DNA of 34,598 nt from CAZRAL01 sp964598005 (GCA_964598005.1 CAZRAL010000026.1:1-34598); one strand, 5' to 3'. Numbered from the stretch's first letter, positions 1-7,667 are shown. The notes: generated from the sequence alone by a model not told the origin. Numbers and translations: made by a program.

Positions 1-70
1 TATTTGGCCGCCGTATCAGTTTTATCTGTTGATTTGAATTTTGCAGGGACGACTAGTTAGTTTGAAAAAT

Positions 71-919
71 CTACTCATTAATCGGCTGTCCCCGAAAAAG
101 TGCGTTTGTCAGCATCGGTTGTTGTGCTGCAAGGTGCGCAGCTCCTGCTACGACAGCAACGCGCTTCCCTAATTGAACCAACTCGACGATTTGTCTCGCC
201 ATGTGGCGATCCCTCATTTCGGATGACTTTTTGGCGATCACGTTTAGAAAGGATTTTTCGCCAATCGGGTTTACCCACTCATAGGTTGCCTTTCGCCAAT
301 CCCCCAAACCAGGAACTAAATCATTAGTTGCTTTTTCTACATCTTCAACCGAATTAAGAGTACCCGCCAAGACCGGTACGTTTTGAAAATACCCACTGTT
401 CAAAAACGCTGCCAGTTTTTCGCGTATGGGTCTGGGGTCAGCTTCCCGATTCCACTGAGGGACACGGCGCAATATGTAATAGAGCTTCACTTGTGAAGGC
501 GTAAAGAATGCCAACATGCCCTTCATGTCTTCTCTATCAGGCAGCTCGGCATTATGCGCCAAGGTGCCAGTCTGGTTGGCAAAAAATTTCGCAAAGCCAA
601 GCTCGCCATACTTTTCAATCGCTTCCCTTTTCGAACCAGCGACAGGCCAGTCTCCGCCTTCTATCAAGACGATATCTGGCTCAAATTTTCGCCACAACTC
701 CTCCATGTCGGCAATTTGCTGATCTGCCGGATCGAAAGTATGGGAAGTACCAAAGAATAGAAGTGCACCATTACGTCTTTCCATGTGCATCGTCGATAAA
801 TTCGACTTGAGGCCTTTTCCCAGAACGGGCCGCTCTGCCCAGCAGAATTGGACGCCAGTGAGCACAACGATAAGCATGATTATTTGTAACGGCCTAAGAT
901 GGCAATTTTTGGTAAGCAT
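71..919 (-). CDS. TraB/GumN-family exported protein
   Basis: Predicted 282-residue secreted protein of the TraB/PrgY/GumN (Tiki-like) superfamily, whose members are proposed metal-dependent hydrolases. I see the two family GxxH motifs: GTSH at about residues 57-60, followed by VLIEGG near 84-89, and GAAH at about 259-262 close to the C-terminus. I chose the ATG at 919 because it gives a clean signal peptide (positive start MLTKNCHLRP, hydrophobic core, WA-ER cleavage near residue 28) and has a purine-rich AAGAGA upstream; the longer frame to 1033 adds 38 uncharacteristic residues. The gene stands alone and is divergent from gabD. Substrate and role are unknown. Family confidence is good, function low. 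Confidence 0.75.
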   Translation of the reverse strand: MLTKNCHLRPLQIIMLIVVLTGVQFCWAERPVLGKGLKSNLSTMHMERRNGALLFFGTSHTFDPADQQIADMEELWRKFEPDIVLIEGGDWPVAGSKREAIEKYGELGFAKFFANQTGTLAHNAELPDREDMKGMLAFFTPSQVKLYYILRRVPQWNREADPRPIREKLAAFLNSGYFQNVPVLAGTLNSVEDVEKATNDLVPGLGDWRKATYEWVNPIGEKSFLNVIAKKSSEMRDRHMARQIVELVQLGKRVAVVAGAAHLAAQQPMLTNALFRGQPINE

Positions 920-1138
920 TTGTACTAATTTCTCTTTTCGATTAATTGCCTTATTGCGATTGGTCTGATTGAAATTCGCGTCGTTACTAAAATGAAAGCT
1001 AAATTGCACTCTTCTCAAGAGAATGTTAATCAAAGCAAAAAACGATTGCAGGCCCTGCCCTATAAATTTTCAGTTTTGGCTTTTCTCCCATCGGCTCAAC
1101 GTATATTTTTTTCTTAACCTCACCAGGAGATTTCCATA
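920..1138. other. Divergent intergenic region, TraB-like gene / gabD
   Basis: This 219-base AT-rich spacer separates the divergent TraB-like and gabD genes and should hold promoters for both. I see only a small inverted repeat (CTCTT/AAGAG around 1009-1021) and an AGGAG ribosome-binding site just before the gabD ATG. No convincing sigma70 promoter pair could be assigned. Confidence 0.4.
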
Positions 1139-2614
1139 ATGAATTCTTCAAGCAATTTTGCCCCCACTAACTTGAAAGATCCCTCGCTGTTACGGATGCA
1201 ATGTTATCTGAATGGCGATTGGATCGACGCCGATTCTGGCCTGCATTTCATAGTTGAAAATCCTGCGGATGGTTGTCCGGTTGCACAGGTGCCGAATTGC
1301 GGTATTAACGAAACTAGGCGCGCGATTGATGTTGCCTACAATGCGCTACCCAACTGGCGGACATTAACTGCCAAGCAGCGGGCCACTATTCTCCACCAAT
1401 GGTTCAATCTGATTCTGGAGAATGCCGATGACCTGGCATTACTCCTCACGCTTGAGCAGGGCAAGCCTGTCGCGGAGGCAAAAAGCGAAATCGTATACGG
1501 CGCTTCTTTTATTGAGTGGTTCGCTGAAGAAGGTAAACGCATTTACGGCGATATGATTCCACCTCATCTGCCTGACAAGCGCATTCTCGTGATGAAACAG
1601 CCGATCGGTGTATGTGCTGCCATTACACCATGGAATTTTCCCAATGCGATGATTACCCGCAAGGCTGGTCCTGCGTTGGCAGCGGGCTGCACCATGATAT
1701 TGAAACCCGCCGAGCAAACGCCGCTTTCCGCCTTGGCATTGGCAGAACTCGCACAACGTGCCGGAATACCCAAGGGCGTATTCAATGTGCTGACTGGCGA
1801 TGCGCAAACGATTGGCGGCGAACTGTGTGCCAACCCATTGGTGCGCAAACTATCGTTTACCGGCTCTACTGAAGTTGGCCGTATTCTGATGCGCCAATGT
1901 GCGCCGACCATCAAAAAATTGTCCCTGGAACTGGGAGGCAATGCGCCATTTATTGTGTTCGATGATGGCGATATAGATGCGGCTGTCAAAGGGGCGGTGG
2001 CATCGAAATACCGTAATGCGGGACAAACATGCGTATGTGCCAACCGTATTTTGGTTCAGGATAAGGTCTACGATACTTTTGCCGCCAAGTTCGCCAGTAA
2101 AGTGCGCGCCCTCAAAGTGGGACGAGGAACTGAAGACGGTGTTGATATCGGGCCTTTAATAGACAAACAGGGATTGGCCAAAGTCGAAGATCACATCGCC
2201 GATGCGCTTGCCAAGGGTGCAACCATACTGACTGGCGGGCAGCGTCATCCTGCAGGTAGCCTATTTTTTGAACCTACCGTGTTGCTCCAGGTCACTGAAC
2301 AAATGAAAATCATGTGTGAAGAAACATTCGGTCCGGTTGCGCCCTTGGTACGGTTTGAAACAGAACAGGACGCGATCGATCTCGCCAACCGGACTGAATT
2401 TGGCCTGGCGGGCTATTTTTACAGCCGCGACATTACTCGTGTATTCCGGGTAGCGGAAGCTTTGGAAGTAGGCATGGTTGGTGTTAACACGGGATTATTT
2501 TCTAATGAGATTGCTCCATTTGGCGGAGTGAAACAATCTGGCATTGGTCGCGAAGGCTCAAAATACGGTATTGAAGATTATCTTGAAATTAAGTATCTCT
2601 GCATCAGTTTGTAG
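1139..2614 (+). CDS. gabD: NAD(P)+-dependent succinate-semialdehyde dehydrogenase
   Basis: Aldehyde dehydrogenase superfamily enzyme of 491 residues, predicted to oxidise succinate semialdehyde to succinate in the cytoplasm, the last step of GABA degradation. Visible family features are ITPWNFP (162-168), the cofactor lysine K189 in MILKP, FTGSTEVGR (240-248), the general-base glutamate in ELGGN (E264) and the catalytic cysteine in GQTCVCANR (C298). The second cysteine two residues on matches the redox-sensitive CxC arrangement of E. coli GabD. The ATG at 1139 follows a good AGGAG site. No gabT or GABA transporter lies nearby, so the enzyme may serve another source of semialdehyde. A related substrate such as glutarate semialdehyde cannot be excluded. 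Confidence 0.88.
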   Translation: MNSSSNFAPTNLKDPSLLRMQCYLNGDWIDADSGLHFIVENPADGCPVAQVPNCGINETRRAIDVAYNALPNWRTLTAKQRATILHQWFNLILENADDLALLLTLEQGKPVAEAKSEIVYGASFIEWFAEEGKRIYGDMIPPHLPDKRILVMKQPIGVCAAITPWNFPNAMITRKAGPALAAGCTMILKPAEQTPLSALALAELAQRAGIPKGVFNVLTGDAQTIGGELCANPLVRKLSFTGSTEVGRILMRQCAPTIKKLSLELGGNAPFIVFDDGDIDAAVKGAVASKYRNAGQTCVCANRILVQDKVYDTFAAKFASKVRALKVGRGTEDGVDIGPLIDKQGLAKVEDHIADALAKGATILTGGQRHPAGSLFFEPTVLLQVTEQMKIMCEETFGPVAPLVRFETEQDAIDLANRTEFGLAGYFYSRDITRVFRVAEALEVGMVGVNTGLFSNEIAPFGGVKQSGIGREGSKYGIEDYLEIKYLCISL

Positions 2615-2648
2615 TTCAGTAAGAATAAAGATTGTCGAATACTTTCAA

Positions 2649-2730
2649 CCGGCAAGTTCCTAATGGGCACGGTATGATAGGCATTTTAGAGAGTTGCCGG
2701 ATGGATATTAACGTGCTTGTGAAAATATCC
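2649..2730 (+). repeat. Two hairpins between gabD and the FKBP gene
   Basis: Two inverted repeats sit in the 153-base gabD-FKBP spacer. The first is CCGGCAA (2649-2655) with TTGCCGG (2694-2700), the second GGATATT (2703-2709) with AATATCC (2724-2730). Neither is followed directly by a T run, so they are not clean intrinsic terminators. They could end the gabD transcript or structure the FKBP leader. The repeats are seen directly; the function is unknown. Confidence 0.5.
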
Positions 2731-2767
2731 TGAAGCAAAAAAACAATTTTTCAACCAAGGAGTCAGC

Positions 2768-3304
2768 ATGAAATTTTTTTCATTACCCTGTTTATCTTTA
2801 CTAGCCACGCTTGCTATCGCAACCTCAGCCATTCAGGCAACCGAATCCCCTGCTTCAAAATCAGTGGCTCCTTCTGCCGCTCCTGCAATTGTAACCTTAG
2901 GCAAGAGTGATAAGCTGCCTGAAAAAGTAACAGATCTTATATCGATTGAACGTTCGGTCGGAGAAGGCCTTATCGCGCAGCAGGGGCATCCGGTGATGGT
3001 GCACTACACTGGCTGGCTGTACGACCCTGCCAAGCCAGAGGGGAAAGGCACAAAGTTCGATAGCTCTTTGGATACGGGTATACCTTTTGGATTCATCATT
3101 GGCTCGGGCAAAGTTATCCGGGGCTGGAGCCTTGGTGTGCCCGGTATGAAGCCTGGCGGCAAGCGCACGATTATCATTCCCCCCGCATTGGCTTATGGGG
3201 AGCGGGCAATAAGTAGTGTCATTCCAGCCAATGCAACGTTATTGTTCGATATCGAGCTGGTCGACATCGTTAATCCAAAACCGGCCGTACTATCACCCAA
3301 ATAG
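2768..3304 (+). CDS. Exported FKBP-type peptidyl-prolyl isomerase
   Basis: Protein of 178 residues with a signal peptide (hydrophobic stretch to about residue 24, cleavage near IQA-TES), an Ala/Pro/Ser linker and one FKBP domain from about 53 to 167. Residues matching the FKBP12 active site are present: Y80, F97-D98, F107, V116-I117, W120, Y143 and F160. It should therefore be an active prolyl isomerase assisting folding in the periplasm. The VPGMKPGGKR and PPALAYGE segments are typical of bacterial FKBPs. An AAGGAG site lies just before the ATG. There is no lipobox, so it is probably soluble. Neighbours give no functional hint. Confidence 0.88.
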   Translation: MKFFSLPCLSLLATLAIATSAIQATESPASKSVAPSAAPAIVTLGKSDKLPEKVTDLISIERSVGEGLIAQQGHPVMVHYTGWLYDPAKPEGKGTKFDSSLDTGIPFGFIIGSGKVIRGWSLGVPGMKPGGKRTIIIPPALAYGERAISSVIPANATLLFDIELVDIVNPKPAVLSPK

Positions 3305-3326
3305 AATATGAAACTCAGCAGCAACT

Positions 3327-3400
3327 GTTTTACAGGCGGCGAGATCGCTCTCGCCGAATTCGCGTTTTGCCTCCGGCTGCAGTGCAACATGCTGTAAAAC
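3327..3400. terminator. Nested inverted repeat between convergent genes
   Basis: The spacer between the convergent FKBP and hslR genes contains an outer inverted repeat, GTTTTACAG (3327-3335) with CTGTAAAAC (3392-3400), extendable by four more pairs across one bulge. Inside it is a 7-bp hairpin GGCGAGA/TCTCGCC (3338-3344 / 3349-3355). No long T run follows on either strand, so calling it a bidirectional terminator is an inference from position and symmetry. Confidence 0.45.
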
Positions 3401-3412
3401 TAGTTCACTCTG

Positions 3413-3808
3413 TCACACCTCCATGGTTTCAAGAAATGCCATCAGAGTACGACGATTTTTTTTGGTAGGCCGCCCCCTGAAGGAGGAATACGGCATTTCT
3501 CGCAATTGCCTAGCAATAGCTTCGCGAGCCGCCACGCTTTCAGGCGATTCGGCATAGAGATTGCGGGCCTCAATAGCCGATCCACGGCGTTCCGATAAAG
3601 CCTGAATAACCAAGATGAATTCATAAGGGGGCTTGCGCAAGACTATTGTGTCGCCTGCTTTTATGGTTTTAGCGGGCTTGGCACAATCGCCATTAAGACG
3701 AACTCTTCCAGCATGAATGGCATCAATGGCTAACCGTCGTGTCTTGAAAAAACGCGCGGCCCAAAGCCATTTGTCTAATCGAACTGCAATTTGATGACCG
3801 TCTCTCAT
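3413..3808 (-). CDS. hslR: Hsp15-like S4-domain RNA-binding protein
   Basis: Protein of 131 residues, close to the 133 of E. coli Hsp15. The N-terminus has an S4 RNA-binding domain (about 9-60) with the hallmark VRLDKWLWAARFFKTR and AGRVRLNG segments. The tail is basic and helical, ending in a GRPTKKNRR stretch. E. coli Hsp15 is heat-induced and binds stalled 50S subunits that carry a nascent chain, helping recycle them. The gene begins 27 bases after the BPH-like gene on the same strand and is probably the last gene of the clpS-clpA-BPH cluster. This placement fits a heat-stress role. No terminator is obvious apart from the nested repeat at 3327-3400. Confidence 0.88.
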   Translation of the reverse strand: MRDGHQIAVRLDKWLWAARFFKTRRLAIDAIHAGRVRLNGDCAKPAKTIKAGDTIVLRKPPYEFILVIQALSERRGSAIEARNLYAESPESVAAREAIARQLREMPYSSFRGRPTKKNRRTLMAFLETMEV

Positions 3809-3835
3809 GAGGGCAGCCCTGCCTTTACCAGGGCA

Positions 3836-4414
3836 TCATGCCGGCAGTATTTGCAATTTGACTGTTTGCACATTCATCGGTAAAGCAGTTCCCGTGTCGT
3901 ACTCGGCGCCGGCTAATACTCCGATTTTTGCAATTTCCTCAGGATGATTGTATTTTTCATACGCAGCAAACATGGCTCCCAGCGCAAAATCACGTCCTGA
4001 CCCAATCGACCAGAATTTTTCAAATTCGAATACTTCACGCATTGAATAAACACCAAAAATTCCGTTTGGATTGACAAGTAGCGCAGTCAATTGGCTCGAT
4101 TCATAGGGGTCGTCATCTTCCTCTTTGGGATTAAGGAAGGCTTCCTCTTTCAAAATCGGATGAATCTTGCGGAAGCTCTCATAGATTTCTGCTTTGTTAT
4201 GAAAATTAAAATCTGGATTTTTCAATAAAACATTTTCTAGTACCAATTGATGGGCGGCTGAACCTGCAACACCCAAAAAGGTGTCGCCATGTTTTAGCAA
4301 TTTCTCTGGCGAGCTATCGTGAACGCTTGCCAGCCGCGTAGAGCCAAATGTAGTTAGGGTGTCGCTGGCGATTACGGCTAACCCCTTTTTTTTCACTACA
4401 ACAATAGTGGTCAT
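3836..4414 (-). CDS. Proteasome-like Ntn hydrolase (HslV/BPH type)
   Basis: Protein of 192 residues starting MTTIVVVKKKGLAVIASD, like HslV. Removal of Met would expose Thr2 as an N-terminal nucleophile. D18 corresponds to proteasomal Asp17, K38 is a candidate catalytic lysine after a short insertion, and IGSGRDFALGAM (about 137-148) matches the conserved IGSG region of HslV/proteasome beta subunits. The TFGSTRL segment fits the betaproteobacterial proteasome homologue (BPH), described as a double-ring peptidase without a known ATPase partner. Here it lies 72 bases after clpA and 27 before hslR. A good GAGAGGA site precedes the ATG. BPH is favoured over true HslV because no hslU is adjacent and the sequence diverges. 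The family is likely; the specific subtype is my inference. Confidence 0.75.
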   Translation of the reverse strand: MTTIVVVKKKGLAVIASDTLTTFGSTRLASVHDSSPEKLLKHGDTFLGVAGSAAHQLVLENVLLKNPDFNFHNKAEIYESFRKIHPILKEEAFLNPKEEDDDPYESSQLTALLVNPNGIFGVYSMREVFEFEKFWSIGSGRDFALGAMFAAYEKYNHPEEIAKIGVLAGAEYDTGTALPMNVQTVKLQILPA

Positions 4415-4486
4415 GCTGTCCTCTCATACATGTTAAGCAGCCACTCTCTTTTTAATTTATGGCATAACCTCAAATATCAGTAGTTT

Positions 4487-6772
4487 TTAACTTTCATGCG
4501 CCACCGATTCAATTTCCTCACTGATATCGAGTTTCACCTTGCCATTGGTATCGATGTCGATCGTTACTTTTCCGCCGCTGGCGAGACGCCCAAAAAGTAA
4601 CTCATCGGCTAATGCGCGACGAATCGTATCCTGAATCAGACGCGCCATTGGCCGAGCGCCCATCAAAGGATCAAAGCCATTTTTTGTCAGATATTTCTTG
4701 AGTTCGTCGGTAAAGGTGACATCGACTTTTTTCTCGTTTAATTGACCCTCTAGCTGTATCAAAAATTTATCTACAACGCGCAGAATAATTTGCTCAGATA
4801 GCGGTGCAAATGAAATCATGGCATCCAGCCGATTACGGAATTCCGGGGTAAATAAGCGTTTTATCTCCACCATTTCATCGCCAGCTTTTTTATCGTCAGT
4901 AAATCCGATTGAATTTTTGGATAGTTCGGATGCGCCAGCGTTGGTCGTCATGATAATGACCACATTGCGGAAGTCTGCCTTACGCCCGTTATTGTCGGTC
5001 AATGTGCCATGGTCCATAACTTGCAACAAAACATTGTAAATATCCGGATGTGCTTTCTCGATTTCATCGAGCAATAACACTGAGTAGGGATGTTTGGTGA
5101 TACTTTCGGTAAGCAGCCCGCCTTGGTCAAAACCAACATAACCAGGTGGCGCGCCGATAAGGCGCGATACGGCATGCCGCTCCATGTATTCGGACATATC
5201 GAAGCGAATGAGTTCCACACCGAGTATGAATGCCAATTGGCGTGCCACTTCTGTTTTACCCACACCTGTTGGCCCGCTAAACAAAAATGCGCCGATCGGT
5301 TTTTGTGGATTACCCAAACCAGAACGCGTCATTTTGATAGCGGTGGCAAGTGCTTCGATTGCCTCATCCTGCCCAAATACGACCGCCTTAAGATCACGAT
5401 CCAGGGTTTTGAGCGCATTACGATCATCGCTGGAAATGCTGCGGGGAGGTATGCGGGCAATTTTGGCAACAATTTCCTCTATTTCTGGCTTGCCAATAGT
5501 CTTTTTCTGTTTTGATTTTGGGGTAATACGTTGCGCTGCTCCGGCCTCATCGATCACATCGATTGCTTTATCAGGGAGATGACGATCATTAATATACTTA
5601 GCCGACAACTCCGCCGCAGTAGTCAATGCAGTTGACGTATATCTGACTCCATGATGGGTTTCAAAGCGCGATTTAAGCCCACGCAAAATTTCAACCGTTT
5701 CAGCAATAGATGGTTCATTTACATCGATTTTCTGAAACCGGCGCGACAGGGCATGGTCTTTTTCAAAAATACTGCGATATTCGTTATATGTGGTTGCACC
5801 AATGCATTTTAGTTGCCCGGAGGACAGGATTGGTTTGAGTAGATTTGATGCATCCAGCGTTCCACCCGAAGCCGATCCAGCTCCGATGAGAGTATGAATT
5901 TCATCAATAAACAGAATTGCATAGGGCTTGGCAGTTAGTTGTTTCAAAACAGCTTTTAATCGTTGCTCAAAATCGCCACGATATTTGGTGCCCGCCAACA
6001 AAGCACCCATATCAAGAGCATAAACCTGGCTTGGAGCGAGTATTTCAGGCACTTGTGCATCAACAATACGCTTGGCCAAACCTTCAGCAATAGCCGTCTT
6101 TCCCACACCCGCTTCCCCTACCAGAAGGGGATTGTTTTTGCGTCGCCGGCAAAGGATCTGGATCACGCGTTCGACTTCGCGATCGCGACCGATAAGAGGG
6201 TCAATTTTGCCATCGATAGCCTGCTGATTAAGGTATTGCGTAAAATTCTCCAACGCGCCAGCGGATTGCTCGCCACCGCCCTCTGTTTCGAACTCTTCTC
6301 TGTGCGGGGTGCCAGAAGTGTTTTTGGAGATACCGTGAGAAATGAAATTCACTACATCCAGGCGCGACACACCTTGCTGATGTAAAAAATAGACAGCGTG
6401 CGAATCTTTTTCTCCATAGATTGCCACCAGCACGTTTGCACCAGTCACTTCTTTTTTCCCGGAAGACTGGACATGCAAAATCGCGCGCTGGATAACACGC
6501 TGAAACCCGAGCGTTGGCTGGGTATTGGCCTCCCCATCTCCGGCAATAATGGGTGTATGTTCCTCAATAAAGTCGACAAGCGCTTTACGTAGCTCATCAA
6601 TTTTAGCGGCGCATGATTTCAGCACCTCGGCCGCCGAAGGGTTATCAAGCAATGCCAGCAAAAGATGTTCGACTGTAATAAATTCGTGACGCTTTTGCCG
6701 TGCGTCAATAAATGCCGTATGTAAACTGACTTCCAGCTCTTGAGCAATCATTTTTAGCCTTTCAGCAAACAC
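4487..6772 (-). CDS. clpA: ATP-dependent Clp protease ATP-binding subunit ClpA
   Basis: AAA+ unfoldase of 761 residues, about the length of E. coli ClpA (758). It has an N-domain (about 1-150). D1 carries Walker A GEAGVGKT (219-226) and Walker B ILFIDE (286-291). D2 carries GPTGVGKT (500-507) and VLLLDE (565-570). A SIGF tripeptide loop (IGF at 622-624) is the element that docks on ClpP. ClpA unfolds substrates and threads them into ClpP; with ClpS it handles N-degron substrates. There is no ClpB/ClpC-type middle domain. clpS lies 37 bases upstream, as in most proteobacteria. Having an IGF loop argues that ClpP, not the downstream BPH-like protein, is its main partner. Confidence 0.96.
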   Translation of the reverse strand: MFAERLKMIAQELEVSLHTAFIDARQKRHEFITVEHLLLALLDNPSAAEVLKSCAAKIDELRKALVDFIEEHTPIIAGDGEANTQPTLGFQRVIQRAILHVQSSGKKEVTGANVLVAIYGEKDSHAVYFLHQQGVSRLDVVNFISHGISKNTSGTPHREEFETEGGGEQSAGALENFTQYLNQQAIDGKIDPLIGRDREVERVIQILCRRRKNNPLLVGEAGVGKTAIAEGLAKRIVDAQVPEILAPSQVYALDMGALLAGTKYRGDFEQRLKAVLKQLTAKPYAILFIDEIHTLIGAGSASGGTLDASNLLKPILSSGQLKCIGATTYNEYRSIFEKDHALSRRFQKIDVNEPSIAETVEILRGLKSRFETHHGVRYTSTALTTAAELSAKYINDRHLPDKAIDVIDEAGAAQRITPKSKQKKTIGKPEIEEIVAKIARIPPRSISSDDRNALKTLDRDLKAVVFGQDEAIEALATAIKMTRSGLGNPQKPIGAFLFSGPTGVGKTEVARQLAFILGVELIRFDMSEYMERHAVSRLIGAPPGYVGFDQGGLLTESITKHPYSVLLLDEIEKAHPDIYNVLLQVMDHGTLTDNNGRKADFRNVVIIMTTNAGASELSKNSIGFTDDKKAGDEMVEIKRLFTPEFRNRLDAMISFAPLSEQIILRVVDKFLIQLEGQLNEKKVDVTFTDELKKYLTKNGFDPLMGARPMARLIQDTIRRALADELLFGRLASGGKVTIDIDTNGKVKLDISEEIESVAHES

Positions 6773-6809
6773 CGTTTTATAAACTTGATTCAGTGTGTAA
6801 AATCATCGT

Positions 6810-7118
6810 TCAGATTTGTTCAATTCCACAATGCAGCGGGTGTTCGTATTTCCTTGCATAATCAATAACTTGCTCGACCTTTGATATGGCAACATCATGG
6901 GGATATAATCCACAAATTCCACGCCCTTCTGTATGGACTTTGAGCATGATTTGTGTAGCACGTTCATGCGTATGTCCAAAGAATTGTTGCAAAACCGCAA
7001 TCACAAACTCCATAGGCGTATAGTCATCGTTATACATTACCACTTGCCACATTGATGGAGGTTTTACCTCACGGATGTGTTCCTTTACCTGGGTATCTTC
7101 CCGATGCTTTGTTACCAT
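6810..7118 (-). CDS. clpS: ATP-dependent Clp protease adaptor ClpS
   Basis: Adaptor of 102 residues that delivers N-degron proteins (N-terminal Leu, Phe, Tyr, Trp) to ClpA. The flexible N-terminal tail (about 1-20) is followed by the binding core. N30-D31-D32 in MYNDDYTPMEFV and H62 in LKVHTEG match the degron-pocket residues of E. coli ClpS, and ICGLYPHDVA is the usual C-terminal segment. The ATG at 7118 gives a normal-length protein. It is the first gene of the minus-strand proteostasis cluster and is divergent from the cold-shock gene, the arrangement known from E. coli cspD-clpS-clpA. Confidence 0.95.
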   Translation of the reverse strand: MVTKHREDTQVKEHIREVKPPSMWQVVMYNDDYTPMEFVIAVLQQFFGHTHERATQIMLKVHTEGRGICGLYPHDVAISKVEQVIDYARKYEHPLHCGIEQI

Positions 7119-7166
7119 GTTCGATGTAATTTCACATTTTCACATTACCAGTGTATCAGTAGGCTT

Positions 7167-7196
7167 AATATGAATAACCATTACACGTTTTTCAAG
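7167..7196 (-). promoter_or_regulatory. Candidate heat-shock (sigma32) promoter for clpS
   Basis: On the minus strand a perfect CTTGAAA (7190-7196) is followed after 15 bases by TTCATATT (7167-7174). CTTGAAA is the -35 consensus of sigma32 promoters; the -10 only partly matches CCCCATnT. A sigma70 reading (TTGAAA with TATTAA) would need 19-base spacing. The position, about 50 bases before the clpS ATG, is suitable. The motif is visible; heat-shock use is inferred. Confidence 0.4.
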
Positions 7197-7248
7197 TACA
7201 TATCAATAATTTTAATGAATTCCATGTCATGAAAAAACGACAGTTGAT

Positions 7249-7277
7249 TTGACTTTGATAGAAATTATTGGTATAAG
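7249..7277 (+). promoter_or_regulatory. Sigma70-type promoter of the cold-shock gene
   Basis: TTGACT (7249-7254), 17 bases, then TATAAG (7272-7277). This is a strong sigma70 match at ideal spacing. Transcription would start near 7284 and give a leader of about 120 bases, typical for cold-shock genes. Confidence 0.65.
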
Positions 7278-7302
7278 GCGGCTTGGAGTTTGGCTTCAAG
7301 TT

Positions 7303-7339
7303 AACTGCATTTGCCCCAATCATCATGATGTGTGCAGTT
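7303..7339 (+). promoter_or_regulatory. Hairpin in the cold-shock gene 5' leader
   Basis: AACTGCA (7303-7309) pairs with TGCAGTT (7333-7339), and the loop contains the self-complementary ATCATGAT. The element lies inside the predicted untranslated leader. By analogy with cspA mRNA it could switch structure with temperature; this is an inference. Confidence 0.45.
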
Positions 7340-7405
7340 GTGGGTCCTTGATTCCCAAACGATTTCCGGGATTCCAACCCGTTTTTTTCAAGGAAGCAAT
7401 TGCAC

Positions 7406-7609
7406 ATGGCAACAGGTACTGTTAAGTGGTTCAACGATGCTAAAGGTTATGGTTTTATTACACCAGACGATGGTAGCGAGGATTTATTTGCGCATTTCTC
7501 GGCAATCCAGATGAATGGGTTCAAAACCCTGAAAGAAGGTCAAAAGGTTGCTTTTGAAGTAACCCAAGGCCCCAAAGGTAAACAAGCGTCGAATATACAG
7601 AACGGTTAA
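7406..7609 (+). CDS. Cold-shock protein (CspA family)
   Basis: Single cold-shock domain of 67 residues, the usual length, binding single-stranded RNA/DNA. RNP1 is KGYGFI and RNP2 is DLFAHF, and the start GTVKWFNDAKGYGFI is canonical. I chose the ATG at 7406 because an AAGGAAG site lies 10 bases upstream; a TTG two codons earlier is in frame but less likely. Its position divergent from clpS resembles cspD in E. coli, but the sequence alone does not decide between paralogues. A leader of about 120 bases and a strong promoter precede it, and a clear intrinsic terminator follows. Confidence 0.95.
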   Translation: MATGTVKWFNDAKGYGFITPDDGSEDLFAHFSAIQMNGFKTLKEGQKVAFEVTQGPKGKQASNIQNG

Positions 7610-7628
7610 ATCCGCTCGAATTATTCAG

Positions 7629-7662
7629 AGCCTCTGTGGCAAAAAGCTGCAGAGGCTTTTTC
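7629..7662 (+). terminator. Intrinsic terminator after the cold-shock gene
   Basis: AGCCTCTG (7629-7636) pairs with CAGAGGCT (7650-7657), followed by a T tract. The tract ends only about six bases before the rluE ATG, so rluE depends on read-through or on a promoter overlapping this structure. Confidence 0.85.
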
Positions 7663-7667
7663 ATTTT

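Noticed and set aside
1564..2043. 159-codon minus-strand frame opposite gabD
   Set aside because: Shadow of the dehydrogenase gene with no family resemblance.
5090..5515. Overlapping plus-strand frames opposite clpA (141 and 132 codons)
   Set aside because: Antisense to conserved AAA+ sequence; the open frames follow from clpA codon use.
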